Made by a program: the position numbers and the translations under genes. Below the pieces are notes generated by a model. That model was not told the origin of the DNA. It worked only from the letters and a program-made list of their open reading frames with translations, and did not search any database. Shown here piece by piece: positions 8,617-17,781 of a stretch of 64,000 bases of DNA (position 1 is its first letter; every line of letters begins with the position of its first letter). The DNA comes from Allohahella marinimesophila (GTDB lineage Bacteria; Pseudomonadota; Gammaproteobacteria; Pseudomonadales; Oleiphilaceae): positions 1 through 64,000 of the forward strand of contig NZ_BAABBO010000024.1 in the NCBI RefSeq assembly GCF_039538005.1. The letters run 5' to 3'.

Positions 8617-9151
8617 TGACGATACCCCGTTTCTCTGCCAATCCTGAGCTTCCGGGTGATAGCCGTCGGGCCAGCAGCAGAATGGCTCTGGCGAATGCCT
8701 TGTCGCTCGGCCCACCGTCGACGTGCGAAGCGGGCGGGCGGTAACTGGCGCTACCGAGTGGGGCCAGTGCATCGGCCTCTGCAGGCTGTAGCTGGGCTTG
8801 TGCACTCAGGTAATTCAGCCAGGCTTGCCCCGTCAGCGTTTTACACTCTGTATGGCCCAGGCTCAGCAGGTGGGCCTTGAGAATTCTGTTGATCGACGTC
8901 GCTGCCTCCGAGCCGCGGTCACGAAGCAGTGGCAGTATTTCCTGCCGAAGTCGCTTTTTCTGCCGCTGTAGCCGCAGAGCTGGCTGAAGGTAACGACGAT
9001 AGCCGATGAACCAGAGCAGTAGTCCGGTGACGATGACAAGCAGCACCAGCATCCACCAGCCAAGGGCTGGCGGCCACCACGACACGGGAGACGGATCGAT
9101 CAAGGGGTTGAGCGGTAACTGTCTGACCGCTTCTACAAGCTGTTGATTCAT
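8609..9151 (-). CDS. DUF4381 membrane protein of the MoxR/bat operon
   Basis: 180 residues. A proline-rich N-terminus (LPLNPLIDPSPVSWWPPALGWW) is followed by one membrane helix (about residues 30-48, MLVLLVIVTGLLLWFIGY) and a basic cytoplasmic helical domain (LQRQKKRLRQEILPLLRDRG, then LLSLGHTECKTLTGQAWLNYLSAQ). This order is typical of DUF4381, which regularly sits between DUF58 and batA genes. ATG follows the DUF58 stop by three bases; the AAGGA sequence touches the ATG, so coupling rather than a standard ribosome site probably drives initiation. Function is not known beyond membership of this operon. Confidence 0.82.
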   Translation of the reverse strand: MNQQLVEAVRQLPLNPLIDPSPVSWWPPALGWWMLVLLVIVTGLLLWFIGYRRYLQPALRLQRQKKRLRQEILPLLRDRGSEAATSINRILKAHLLSLGHTECKTLTGQAWLNYLSAQAQLQPAEADALAPLGSASYRPPASHVDGGPSDKAFARAILLLARRLSPGSSGLAEKRGIVNG

Positions 9152-9154
9152 TCC

Positions 9155-10141
9155 TTAACGCGCACCGCTTCGACTGCTAATGCTCCGAAGCACCTCAGCT
9201 GGATCCTCAGCCGTGGATATAGGCACCACGATGCATTTGAGGGCTTCGAGCTTGCGAATCTTGGCTTCATGACGTTCCCGTAGTGCTAGGTTGATGTCGT
9301 CCAGCGCAGCCTGCCGCTCGGGCAAGGTGAGCCGGTCCCCGGAACTGTTGCAGATTTCAAGCGAAGGGCCTGGCAAAGCCAGTTCAAGAGGGTCATACAC
9401 AAGAAAGGCGAAAATCTGGTTGTGTCTGCGTAATCTGAACAGTATTTGTTCGCAGCTCAGAGCAGGCCGACTGACAGGCTGATCGGCGACGTGACCATCG
9501 GCCGGCAGCTCATCCAGCAGGCCTTCAAAATCGGAAATCAGGAGACACAGCGTACCTGGGCGTGACAGGCGGGTGAGCTCATCCAGGGCGCTGTTGAGAC
9601 TCGAAGCCGCCACCGTCCTGCTTGACGAGGCCTCGTCACAGAGTCTGGCATTGAACCGATCGATGACGTCAAATATGCGTACCGTCTGACGTTTGTGCTG
9701 AGCCGGTTTGACATGTTGATGGCTCACATCATCGAAGACCAGGCCGCCAACACGGTCGTTATTTGCCAGCCCCGCCCAAGTGAGGAGTGCGGAGAGCTCG
9801 GCGGCGACGACCGACTTGAATGTCTTGTTGCTGCCGAAATACATATTAGAACGCTGGTCGACGAGGAGCTGCACCGGCTGCTGAGTCTCCTCCTGAAACA
9901 CCTTGCTGTAGGTGTGCTGGCTACGTGCGCTGACCCGCCAGTCGATATGGCGTATATCGTCCCCCGCCTGATACGGTCGGTGTTCGGCGAAGGTCATGCC
10001 ACGGCCAAGGAGGTGGCTGCGATGGCTGCCAGTCAGCCCCGGCACTTTCCTCGGATCGAGTTTGAGCGTGAGACTGCGAGCTTCCGGCTGCAGGCCAAGC
10101 ATGGTCAGCAGATCTATGCGATCACGAAGCTGTGTGCTCAA
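9155..10141 (-). CDS. DUF58 domain protein
   Basis: 328 residues. The DUF58 signature is clear: GRGMTFAEHRPYQAGDDIRHIDWRVSA, cut here across residues 47-73, followed by a degenerate VWA-like fold (QPVQLLVDQRSNM; CLLISDFEGLLDEL). DUF58 proteins accompany MoxR ATPases and are presumed adaptors or clients. The frame begins with TTG overlapping the moxR stop as TTGA; the first ATG is at 10102, but starting there would give a shorter N-terminus than usual, so I keep the TTG. The start is therefore moderately uncertain. It is the second gene of the moxR-bat operon. Confidence 0.88.
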   Translation of the reverse strand: MSTQLRDRIDLLTMLGLQPEARSLTLKLDPRKVPGLTGSHRSHLLGRGMTFAEHRPYQAGDDIRHIDWRVSARSQHTYSKVFQEETQQPVQLLVDQRSNMYFGSNKTFKSVVAAELSALLTWAGLANNDRVGGLVFDDVSHQHVKPAQHKRQTVRIFDVIDRFNARLCDEASSSRTVAASSLNSALDELTRLSRPGTLCLLISDFEGLLDELPADGHVADQPVSRPALSCEQILFRLRRHNQIFAFLVYDPLELALPGPSLEICNSSGDRLTLPERQAALDDINLALRERHEAKIRKLEALKCIVVPISTAEDPAEVLRSISSRSGAR

Positions 10142-11166
10142 GGCACAGGCACCACATCGAGCAGGCGGGCGAGAATGGCGTCACGGCTCATCCCTTCGGC
10201 TTCAGCGCGGAAGCTTGGAATGATACGGTGCCGGAGCACATCGTGCGCTACCTTGCGAACATCGTCGGGAGAGACATAATCATTACCGGCAAGCCACGCA
10301 GCCGCTCTGGCACAGCGATCGATTGCGATCGTCGCACGCGGGCTCGCCCCATAATCCAGCCAGCTGGCAATAGTCTTGTCATACAGTCCAGGGTCGCGGG
10401 TCGCCTGGATGATCCGGACAATATAGTGCTCGACATTCTCATTCATGAAGACGTCCAGTACGGCCATGCGTGCCGTAAATATATCTTCATGACTCAACTG
10501 CACTTCAGCGTCGCCATTTGCTACTGTCCTTTCGGGCGCTGCTGGTTCTGGCTGAAGCACGCTTGCACTGGCAGGCGCCGTCTGGAGCTGACGGCGCGCC
10601 TCGTCACGCGTAAGCTGAAGGATCTGCTGCTCGGACTCGACATTGGGATAGTCAACGATGACATGCAGCAGGAACCGGTCGAGCTGGGCTTCCGGCAGCG
10701 GATAAGTGCCTTCCTGTTCGATAGGGTTCTGTGTCGCCATCACCAGGAACACGCCCGGCAGGGGATAGGTCTTGTTGCCGACTGTGACCTGTCGTTCTGC
10801 CATGGCCTCCAGCAATGCGCTCTGCACTTTTGCAGGCGCCCGGTTGATTTCGTCAGCCAGAATGAGACTGTGGAAAATTGGGCCGGGCTGGAAGTCGAAA
10901 CTCTGGGTCTCGGGGCGAAAGATGTCGGAGCCGGTGATGTCGGCTGGCAACAGATCAGGCGTGAACTGAATACGCTGAAAACTGCCACTGATGCAGTTTG
11001 ACAGTGCTTTGATGGCTCGGGTCTTGGCGAGGCCGGGCGCACCCTCGACGAGCATGTGGCCATCTGCCAGAAGGGCTACGAGCATCTGCTCGACCAAAGC
11101 TGGCTGACCGATGATCTGAGTGCGCAGGTATTCCGAAACGTTCTGGAAATGTTGCAGAGAGCTCAT
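10138..11166 (-). CDS. MoxR-family AAA+ ATPase
   Basis: 342 residues. Walker A is GAPGLAKT (about residues 42-49), Walker B is LILADEINRAP (about 105), sensor and arginine-finger regions follow (VMATQNPIEQEGTYPLPEAQLDRF), and a C-terminal lid contains GASPRATIAI. These are MoxR subfamily hallmarks. MoxR ATPases act as chaperones that mature or activate metal- or VWA-linked protein complexes. It is the first gene of a six-gene minus-strand operon with DUF58, DUF4381, batA, batB/C and batD. The ATG at 11166 starts the family-typical helix MSSLQHFQNV; the extension to 11256 would run into the divergent promoter region. Divergent from the glutamate dehydrogenase gene 250 bases away, as I recall for Pseudomonas. 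Confidence 0.93.
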   Translation of the reverse strand: MSSLQHFQNVSEYLRTQIIGQPALVEQMLVALLADGHMLVEGAPGLAKTRAIKALSNCISGSFQRIQFTPDLLPADITGSDIFRPETQSFDFQPGPIFHSLILADEINRAPAKVQSALLEAMAERQVTVGNKTYPLPGVFLVMATQNPIEQEGTYPLPEAQLDRFLLHVIVDYPNVESEQQILQLTRDEARRQLQTAPASASVLQPEPAAPERTVANGDAEVQLSHEDIFTARMAVLDVFMNENVEHYIVRIIQATRDPGLYDKTIASWLDYGASPRATIAIDRCARAAAWLAGNDYVSPDDVRKVAHDVLRHRIIPSFRAEAEGMSRDAILARLLDVVPVP

Positions 11167-11416
11167 TGTTGTTGGTTCTTTTGTTGGTTCAAAGATCAGG
11201 CAGCGACTACGGGTACCGTACGCCAGACCGTGCCTGACTGGCCCCACAGTGTCCATGCTTATGCGTATATAAAGAGTTGTCGCTCACAATTGACTGGCAA
11301 GTTTGCTATAAATTGTGTGTGGAGCCAATTACGGAAGCGTAAGCCCAATATTGACTGACAAGAACATACCCGACCAGATTGACTCATTAATGAACTAAAA
11401 CAAATAAAGGCGAGTG

Positions 11417-14400
11417 ATGAAGCAGGTCAACGTGGACAACAAAGCACAGTTTCTGGACATGCTCGATGAAGCGTTCAACCAGAAGCTCAGCGCCCAGCAA
11501 GCCAGACGTCTCAGCGAGTTTGCAAGACTCTATCTCGAAAATCTACCACTTGAAGAAGTGAATGGGCGCCGGCTCAGCGATATTTACGGCGCGGTCATTT
11601 CAAGCTGGCATTTCGTTCAACAGCGAGCAAAAGACGAATTCAAGGTGGCGGTTTTCAACCCGGAACTCGAGGCTCATGGTTGGCAGTCTACCCACACTGT
11701 GCTTGGCGTTCTGCATCAAAATGTTCCTTTCATCATGGATTCCATCCGGATGTGCCTGAACCGGCTGAATTTCGATATCCATTCGATTCAGCACGCCGTC
11801 TTGTACATCAGACGTGACAAGAACGGCCGGTTCAAGGAGTTGTTGCAGCGTTCTGGGCATCCAGACCGGTCGCTGGCAGAGTCGACAGTCTATATCGAGA
11901 TAGACCGGCATAACGACCCACAGGTGCTGTCTACCATCCGCGACGAAATCAGCACCGTGCTGCGTCATGTCAGTACCGCTGTGGCCGACTATGAGCCCAT
12001 GCGGGAACATGCCCAGGTATTGGCAGCGAGTCTGCGTGAAGGCCGGCCAGGCCAGAGTCACGAAGCCACTAATGAAGCGGCAGATTTCATGGGTTGGCTC
12101 ATCGCAGACCATTTCACCTTTCTTGGCTACGACGAATATGAGTTCGATCGCTCGAAGAAGGAGGTCATGGTCAGACAGGTGCCGGGCTCGGCGCTCGGCA
12201 TCATGAAGCAATATGATGAGCGGCCGACCGACACACCCTTCAAGAAGCTTCCGTTGAAAACGCGACAGCATCTGCTGAAGCCGGAACTGCTGATATTCGC
12301 CCGCTCTTCGAGGCGCAGCCGGATACACCGACCGGCGTACCCTGACTATATCGCGGTGCAAAGGTTCAACGAGCAAGGTGAGGTGGTTGGTGAGCAGCGC
12401 TTCCTGGGCCTGTTTACCTCAGCGGTGTACCGGGATCGCCCTCAGGATATTCCAGTGGTTCGCAAGAAAGTCGAGTACGTGATGGAGCGCTCGGGTTTCT
12501 ACGCGCGTGACTATGCCGGCAAGGAACTTGATCAGATCCTGTCGGTGTATCCTCGTGGCGAAATGCTGCAGGTGGACAGAGAAGTCCTCTTCCGCAACGC
12601 GATGTCGATTCTGTATATCCAGGAGCGACGCAAGATTCGCCTCTTCATCCGGGAGGGCGTCTACGGTGAGTTTGTGACAGCGCTGGTGTATGTACCACGA
12701 GACGTTTACAACACCACGCTGCGTATACAGATGTCGGACATCCTCGTTGAGGCCACCAACGCTGAAGACGTTGAATTCATCACGTACTTTTCGGAGTCCG
12801 TTCTGGCGCGTGTGCAGTTTATTCTCAGAGTGTCGCCGCTCGAAGTACGACACCTGGATTGCGAAGAGCTGGAAGCCAAGATTATCGCGGCTGCACAGTC
12901 ATGGCAGGATGGCCTTGCCGAATCGCTGATTGAAAGTAACGGAGAGGAACGCGGCAATAGCCTTTACCACAATTATGCCGATGGCTTCAGTGCGGCTTAT
13001 CAGGAAGCTTTTTCTCCTCGCAGGGCAGTACCCGATATCGATCATATGGAGAGCATCACGGCAGAGCGTCCCATTGCGATGAGCTTTTACCGCGCCATTG
13101 AAGAGCCAGAAAGTACTGTGCATTTCAAGCTCTTTCATGCCGCCTCCCAGGTGCCCTTGTCAGACGTGCTGCCCATGTTTGAAAATCTCGGGCTGAAAGT
13201 GCTGGGGGAGCATCCCTTCGAGGTGACCAGTCGGGATGGTGACGATTTCTGGATTCATGATTTTGCCCTGCAGAACCCGCTCGGTGATCCCATCCATATT
13301 CAGAAAATTCGTGACAATTTCGAAACGCTTTTCACGCGCATCTGGAGCAATGAAGCAGAGAATGATCTGTTCAACAGGCTGGCACTGGTTGCACTTCTGG
13401 ACTGGCGACAAATTGCGATGTTCCGGTCGTATTCACGCTACATGCGACAGATCCGCTTCGGGTACAGTCAGAATTTCATTGCCAGTACCCTGGTCAATCA
13501 TACTGGCATTACCTCGCTGATCTGGGAGCTGTTCACGACGCGCTTCGACCCATTCAGCGATCAGAGCGATGTTCAGCGAGGCGCTTCTGAGGAACGCATC
13601 GTGCTGGACATCAATCAGGCGCTGGAAGGTGTTGAAAACCTCACAGAAGATCGCGTCCTGCGTCGTTTCGTAGAGCTCATTCAGGCCACTGTGCGGACCA
13701 ACTACTTCCAGACTGAAGGTGGCGAGCCCAAGCAATACATCTCTCTCAAGATGTCGCCAGCTGCAATTTCGGAAATGCCGTTGCCGCTGCCAATGTTCGA
13801 AATCTTCGTCTATAGCCCTCGTGTTGAGGGCGTTCACCTTCGTGGTGGCAAGGTGGCTCGGGGTGGCTTACGGTGGTCTGATCGATTCGAGGACTATCGC
13901 ACGGAAGTCCTCGGTCTCGTCAAGGCCCAGCAGGTGAAGAACTCGGTTATCGTGCCCGTGGGTGCCAAGGGTGGCTTTGTTGCGAAGCGCCTGCCCGATG
14001 GCGACCGGGAGGCCATGCAGAAGGAGGGTATTGCCTGTTACAAGACCTTTATACGCGGCCTGCTCGATCTCACTGACAACCTGGTCGAGGGCAACAAGGT
14101 GCCACCACCAGATCTGGTAAGACATGATCCGGAGGATCACTACCTCGTTGTTGCCGCAGACAAGGGTACCGCGACCTTTTCCGATATCGCCAACGCCATA
14201 GCCGCGGATTACAATTTCTGGCTTGGCGATGCCTTTGCGTCTGGTGGCAGCCAGGGCTACGATCACAAGAAAATGGGTATCACCGCCAAAGGCGCCTGGG
14301 TGTCTGTAGAACGGCACTTCAGAGAACTTGGGCTCAATACTGCCACAGAAGACTTCAGCGTCATCGGCATCGGCGATATGTCCGGGGACGTCTTCGGCAA

Positions 14401-16288
14401 CGGCATGCTGCTGTCGAAGCATATTCGCATGCTGGCTGCCTTCAACCATCTGCACATCTTTGTGGATCCGGACCCGGATCCTGTCCTCAGCTTCGAAGAG
14501 CGTAGCCGTTTGTTCAATCTCCCACGCTCCAACTGGACAGATTACAACAGCAAGCTCATCAGTAAGGGCGGCGGCGTATTCCTGCGGTCTGCCAAATCCA
14601 TCCCGATCAGTGATGAGATGAAGCGTGCTTTCGATATCAAGCAGGATCGCTTGCCACCCAATATGCTCATTAGCGCTCTGCTCAAAGCCAAAGCGGATCT
14701 GCTATGGATCGGCGGTATCGGGACTTACGTCAAGAGTTCGGCCGAGACTCATATCGATGTTGGTGACAAGGCTAACGACGGGTTGCGTATCGATGGTCGC
14801 GAGCTCAGGGTCCGCGTTATCGGTGAGGGCGGCAACCTTGGCATGACTCACCTTGGACGAGTGCAATACGCCGCGACGGGTGGAAAGTGCAACACCGATT
14901 TCATCGACAACGCTGGCGGTGTCGACTGCTCTGACCATGAGGTCAACATCAAGATTCTGCTCAATGGCATTGTGCAGGCTGGTGATATGACGCCGAAGCA
15001 GCGCAATACACTGTTGGCTCAGATGACCGATGAAGTGGCTGCGCTGGTACTCATGAATAATTACCGCCAGACCCAGGCCTTGTCGATCGCCACCCACGAA
15101 TCAGCCGCCAGGGTAGAAGAATACCGTCGCCTGATGAACTACCTCGAGTCGATCGGCAAGCTCAACCGGCAGATCGAATTCATGCCCGATGATGAGGCCA
15201 TCAGGGAGCGCAAGTCCGAGAATCGTGGCCTTTTCCGGCCAGAACTCTGCACACTGATCTCATACGTCAAGGGGCACCTGAAAGAGGTATTGTCAGCTTC
15301 GGATATGCTGGATGACGAATATTATATGGCAGAGCTGCAGTCCGAATTCCCCGCCAGTCTGGTGCGAAAGTTCGAAGACCAGCTCTGGCATCACCGCCTG
15401 CGTAAGGAGATCATCGCTACCCAGGTAGCCAACGATATGGTGAACCTCATGGGTATCACCTTCGTCGATCGGCTACGTCAGTCCACCGGAGCCACCATCC
15501 CGGCAATCGCGCAGGCCTACGTCATTTCGCGAGACGTGTTCGGCCTCAAGCAATATTGGCGGGCGATAGAGGATCTGGACAACAAGGTACCGGCAGACAC
15601 CCAGATTTCGATGATGCTGGAACTGATCCGGCTCATTCGACGTTCCAGTCGATGGTTTCTGCGCAATCGTCGGGCTGAGCTCAAGGTCCTCGACAACATG
15701 GAGCGTTTCTCGACAGGCATTGGCAATATCAGTGCTGACTTCGATTCGCTGCTGGTAGACCAGCAACACAAGGCGTTCTCTCGCAGCAAGGCCGTGTACG
15801 AAGATGTCGGCGTACCATCCGAATTGGCGGCCATCGCGTCGGGAGCCAGTCATCTGTATTCATGCCTGGGTATCATCGAGGCTCAGTCGATTACCGAAGA
15901 GCCTCTGGAAACAGTAGCGAGAATGTTCTTCGCCATCGGCTCGTCGCTTGATCTGATCTGGTTCAATCGGCAGATCAACGAGGCGAAGCCGGCGACACAT
16001 TGGCAAGCGCTCGCCCGGGAGAGTTTCCGTGAAGACCTCGACTGGCAGCAGCGCTCACTGACGGTCGGTATTCTCAAGACGACTGACCCCGAGCGTTCGA
16101 TAGAGCAGCGTATCCAGCAATGGGCCGAGAAGGAATCGGATATGGTTGAACGGTGGCGCCTGATGCTGACTGAGCTGAAAGCCACGAAGGATCCGGAGTT
16201 TCCGATGTACTCGGTGGCTTTGCGGGAGCTGCTTGATCTTGCGCAGACAACGACTCACAAGATCATGCCGCAGGAATGCCAACTCTAG
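11417..16288 (+). CDS. gdhB: NAD-specific glutamate dehydrogenase, 180-kDa class
   Basis: 1623 residues, the usual size for this class. It oxidatively deaminates glutamate to 2-oxoglutarate with NAD. The long N-terminal part holds ACT-like regulatory segments (AHGWQSTHTVLGVLHQNVPFIMDSIR); the catalytic part near residues 805-860 has VARGGLRWSDRFEDYRTE and VIVPVGAKGGFV with the substrate-binding lysines; the Rossmann region lies around 950-1150 (FSVIGIGDMSGDVFGNGML; VRVIGEGGNLGMTHLGR). The ATG at 11417 has AAAGG six bases upstream; a GTG directly before it is also in frame. The gene links glutamate catabolism to the TCA cluster encoded 20 kb away. Large class members are allosterically controlled in Pseudomonas and Streptomyces; that is family knowledge, not visible here. 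Confidence 0.96.
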   Translation: MKQVNVDNKAQFLDMLDEAFNQKLSAQQARRLSEFARLYLENLPLEEVNGRRLSDIYGAVISSWHFVQQRAKDEFKVAVFNPELEAHGWQSTHTVLGVLHQNVPFIMDSIRMCLNRLNFDIHSIQHAVLYIRRDKNGRFKELLQRSGHPDRSLAESTVYIEIDRHNDPQVLSTIRDEISTVLRHVSTAVADYEPMREHAQVLAASLREGRPGQSHEATNEAADFMGWLIADHFTFLGYDEYEFDRSKKEVMVRQVPGSALGIMKQYDERPTDTPFKKLPLKTRQHLLKPELLIFARSSRRSRIHRPAYPDYIAVQRFNEQGEVVGEQRFLGLFTSAVYRDRPQDIPVVRKKVEYVMERSGFYARDYAGKELDQILSVYPRGEMLQVDREVLFRNAMSILYIQERRKIRLFIREGVYGEFVTALVYVPRDVYNTTLRIQMSDILVEATNAEDVEFITYFSESVLARVQFILRVSPLEVRHLDCEELEAKIIAAAQSWQDGLAESLIESNGEERGNSLYHNYADGFSAAYQEAFSPRRAVPDIDHMESITAERPIAMSFYRAIEEPESTVHFKLFHAASQVPLSDVLPMFENLGLKVLGEHPFEVTSRDGDDFWIHDFALQNPLGDPIHIQKIRDNFETLFTRIWSNEAENDLFNRLALVALLDWRQIAMFRSYSRYMRQIRFGYSQNFIASTLVNHTGITSLIWELFTTRFDPFSDQSDVQRGASEERIVLDINQALEGVENLTEDRVLRRFVELIQATVRTNYFQTEGGEPKQYISLKMSPAAISEMPLPLPMFEIFVYSPRVEGVHLRGGKVARGGLRWSDRFEDYRTEVLGLVKAQQVKNSVIVPVGAKGGFVAKRLPDGDREAMQKEGIACYKTFIRGLLDLTDNLVEGNKVPPPDLVRHDPEDHYLVVAADKGTATFSDIANAIAADYNFWLGDAFASGGSQGYDHKKMGITAKGAWVSVERHFRELGLNTATEDFSVIGIGDMSGDVFGNGMLLSKHIRMLAAFNHLHIFVDPDPDPVLSFEERSRLFNLPRSNWTDYNSKLISKGGGVFLRSAKSIPISDEMKRAFDIKQDRLPPNMLISALLKAKADLLWIGGIGTYVKSSAETHIDVGDKANDGLRIDGRELRVRVIGEGGNLGMTHLGRVQYAATGGKCNTDFIDNAGGVDCSDHEVNIKILLNGIVQAGDMTPKQRNTLLAQMTDEVAALVLMNNYRQTQALSIATHESAARVEEYRRLMNYLESIGKLNRQIEFMPDDEAIRERKSENRGLFRPELCTLISYVKGHLKEVLSASDMLDDEYYMAELQSEFPASLVRKFEDQLWHHRLRKEIIATQVANDMVNLMGITFVDRLRQSTGATIPAIAQAYVISRDVFGLKQYWRAIEDLDNKVPADTQISMMLELIRLIRRSSRWFLRNRRAELKVLDNMERFSTGIGNISADFDSLLVDQQHKAFSRSKAVYEDVGVPSELAAIASGASHLYSCLGIIEAQSITEEPLETVARMFFAIGSSLDLIWFNRQINEAKPATHWQALARESFREDLDWQQRSLTVGILKTTDPERSIEQRIQQWAEKESDMVERWRLMLTELKATKDPEFPMYSVALRELLDLAQTTTHKIMPQECQL

Positions 16289-16497
16289 TTCTCGATCTGT
16301 CGATCTCGCCTGACGAGTTCCTCAGGGTGTATCAGGGCCATGCAAAGGCTGTGTCAGCGCAGTCGATCGATGGCCGTCGGGTGCAATTCCCGGCGGCTGT
16401 GCTTCGTCCGTTCCTGTTACATGACGGTATACAGGGCCGCTTCGAGATTCACTTCGACGGTGATCATAAATTCGCAGGTATCCGCAGGCTGACCTGA
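16276..16497 (+). CDS. DUF2835 family small protein
   Basis: 73 residues, cytoplasmic, with the pattern LDLSISPDEFLRVYQGHAK, then VQFPAAVLRPFLLHDGIQGRF. This matches DUF2835, a small family of unknown function. It overlaps the glutamate dehydrogenase reading frame by 13 bases and must be translationally coupled to it; AGGA touches the ATG. The same pairing of this small protein with the large dehydrogenase is, to my memory, conserved in pseudomonads, which suggests a shared role, perhaps an accessory subunit. That role is inference only. Confidence 0.82.
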   Translation: MPTLVLDLSISPDEFLRVYQGHAKAVSAQSIDGRRVQFPAAVLRPFLLHDGIQGRFEIHFDGDHKFAGIRRLT

Positions 16498-16528
16498 CTC
16501 AGGCGTCAGCCGCTTTCACTGGCGGTCA

Positions 16529-17524
16529 TCAGATTTCGAGTGCCTCGGCTGCTCTGATCATCTGTGCAGCATAGCCCCATTCGTTGTCATACCAGACCAT
16601 CACCTTGACGAGGTCGTCTGCCACCACCTTGGTCTGGCCCAGGTCCACAATGCCCGCGTGCGGATCCTGCACGATATCTGCAGACACTATCGGGTCGTCA
16701 GTGACGCTGATGATCGCCTGATAGCGGTCCGAAGCCTGTTCCTCACGCAAAATGCTGTTGACCTCATCAACGGAGGTGCTGCGCTTCGCAACGAAGGTAA
16801 TGTCGGCGATTGATCCCACCAGTACAGGCACCCGCACAGCCAGCCCGTCAAAGCGGTCTTTCAGTTGGGGCAGTATTTGCGTAGCTGCCTTGGCTGCGCC
16901 TGTACTGGTCGGCACCATGTTCATTGCGCCAGCACGGCCGCGCTCGGGTTTTTTCGCAGGCGCATCGACCATGGATTGCGAACTCGTGTAGGCATGAATG
17001 GTATTGAGGACTGCCTTGGCAATACCTATTCGCCGGTCGAGAATCTCCATGACCGGTGCGATGCAATTGGTGGTGCAACTGGCAGCTGAGAAAGCTGCGT
17101 CTTCACTACTGTTGATACCGGCTACCACCAGCTCCAGCGGCGTCTCGTCCTTGCCTTTGGGAGGTGCGGACATAATGGCACGTGTGGCTCCCGCCTTCAG
17201 ATGTTGTTCGATGCCGGAGCGCGTATTGAACGCACCAGTGCATTCGAACACGACATCGATCTTCAGCTCGTCCCACGGCAACTGGCTCGGTTCCTTTTCC
17301 TGAAAGCAACGAATCCGCTGCTGCCCAATGAGAAGGTCGGCATTCTCGGTAGAGATCGTTTCGGCAAACCTTCCATAGGCCGTGTCGTACTGCAGGAGGT
17401 AGCGCAGGTCCTTGGGTGTCTGCAGATCGTTGACTGCGACAATCTCAAGATCTGGATGCTTGAGTGCCTGTTTCAGAACCGCTCGTCCGATACGGCCAAG
17501 CCCATTGATCGCTATTCGAATCAT
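16529..17524 (-). CDS. gap: glyceraldehyde-3-phosphate dehydrogenase, type I
   Basis: 331 residues. It converts glyceraldehyde 3-phosphate to 1,3-bisphosphoglycerate with NAD. The Rossmann motif is INGLGRIGR (7-15), Asp33 in AVNDL favours NAD over NADP, the catalytic cysteine is Cys150 in SAASCTTNC and the partner histidine is His177 in NTIHAYTS. The C-terminus carries the usual WYDNEWGYA. The ATG follows GGGAGAGGA closely. Leu9 replaces the more common Phe in the glycine loop. Erythrose-4-phosphate dehydrogenase is an alternative, but that family has Glu rather than Asp at the adenine-ribose position, so GAPDH is preferred. It is divergent from the EF-hand gene and convergent with DUF2835; it does not sit in a glycolytic operon. 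Confidence 0.9.
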   Translation of the reverse strand: MIRIAINGLGRIGRAVLKQALKHPDLEIVAVNDLQTPKDLRYLLQYDTAYGRFAETISTENADLLIGQQRIRCFQEKEPSQLPWDELKIDVVFECTGAFNTRSGIEQHLKAGATRAIMSAPPKGKDETPLELVVAGINSSEDAAFSAASCTTNCIAPVMEILDRRIGIAKAVLNTIHAYTSSQSMVDAPAKKPERGRAGAMNMVPTSTGAAKAATQILPQLKDRFDGLAVRVPVLVGSIADITFVAKRSTSVDEVNSILREEQASDRYQAIISVTDDPIVSADIVQDPHAGIVDLGQTKVVADDLVKVMVWYDNEWGYAAQMIRAAEALEI

Positions 17525-17638
17525 CAGTTCCTCTCCCTGAAATGAAAAGACAGTGTCATCAAGCTGTTATACGAAATCATTTCGGCATTTCCTCAGTCAG
17601 GCTAACGATTGGCCCTCCGTTTTACAAAAATCTGGTAA

Positions 17639-17723
17639 GCCTTTCCGACCGTTCTCGCTTGGTGTTCCACCCGAAAGGCCGGCAAGCCCCGCGTGAGCGG
17701 GGTCCAGTCACTTCGCTCTCTGG
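17639..17723 (+). ncRNA. structured 5' leader upstream of the EF-hand gene
   Basis: Four helices can be drawn in the 85 bases: GCCTTTC (17639-17645) with GAAAGGC (17673-17679); inside it GGTG-ttc-CACC (17661-17671); CCCCGC-gtga-GCGGGG (17687-17702), a perfect six-pair stem capped by a GNRA tetraloop; and CCAG (17704-17707) with CTGG (17720-17723). It lies 60 bases before the EF-hand start codon and after the divergent gap promoter region. It does not match a riboswitch class I can name. It could be a cis-regulatory leader; no covariation evidence is available from one sequence. Confidence 0.4.
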
Positions 17724-17781
17724 CGGCACAGGATTTGCAAAAGTCATCGCTAGTCAGCAACCCAAGAGGAAACAAAAAACC

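Noticed and set aside
10132..11001. 289-residue plus-strand frame opposite moxR
   Set aside because: Antisense to Walker A and B coding sequence of a clear MoxR ATPase; no domain and no start signal.
17660..17740. Glycine or cyclic-di-GMP riboswitch before the EF-hand gene
   Set aside because: Short word similarities such as CGAAAGG and GGCAAG are present, but the conserved core order and the flanking stems of those classes are not.
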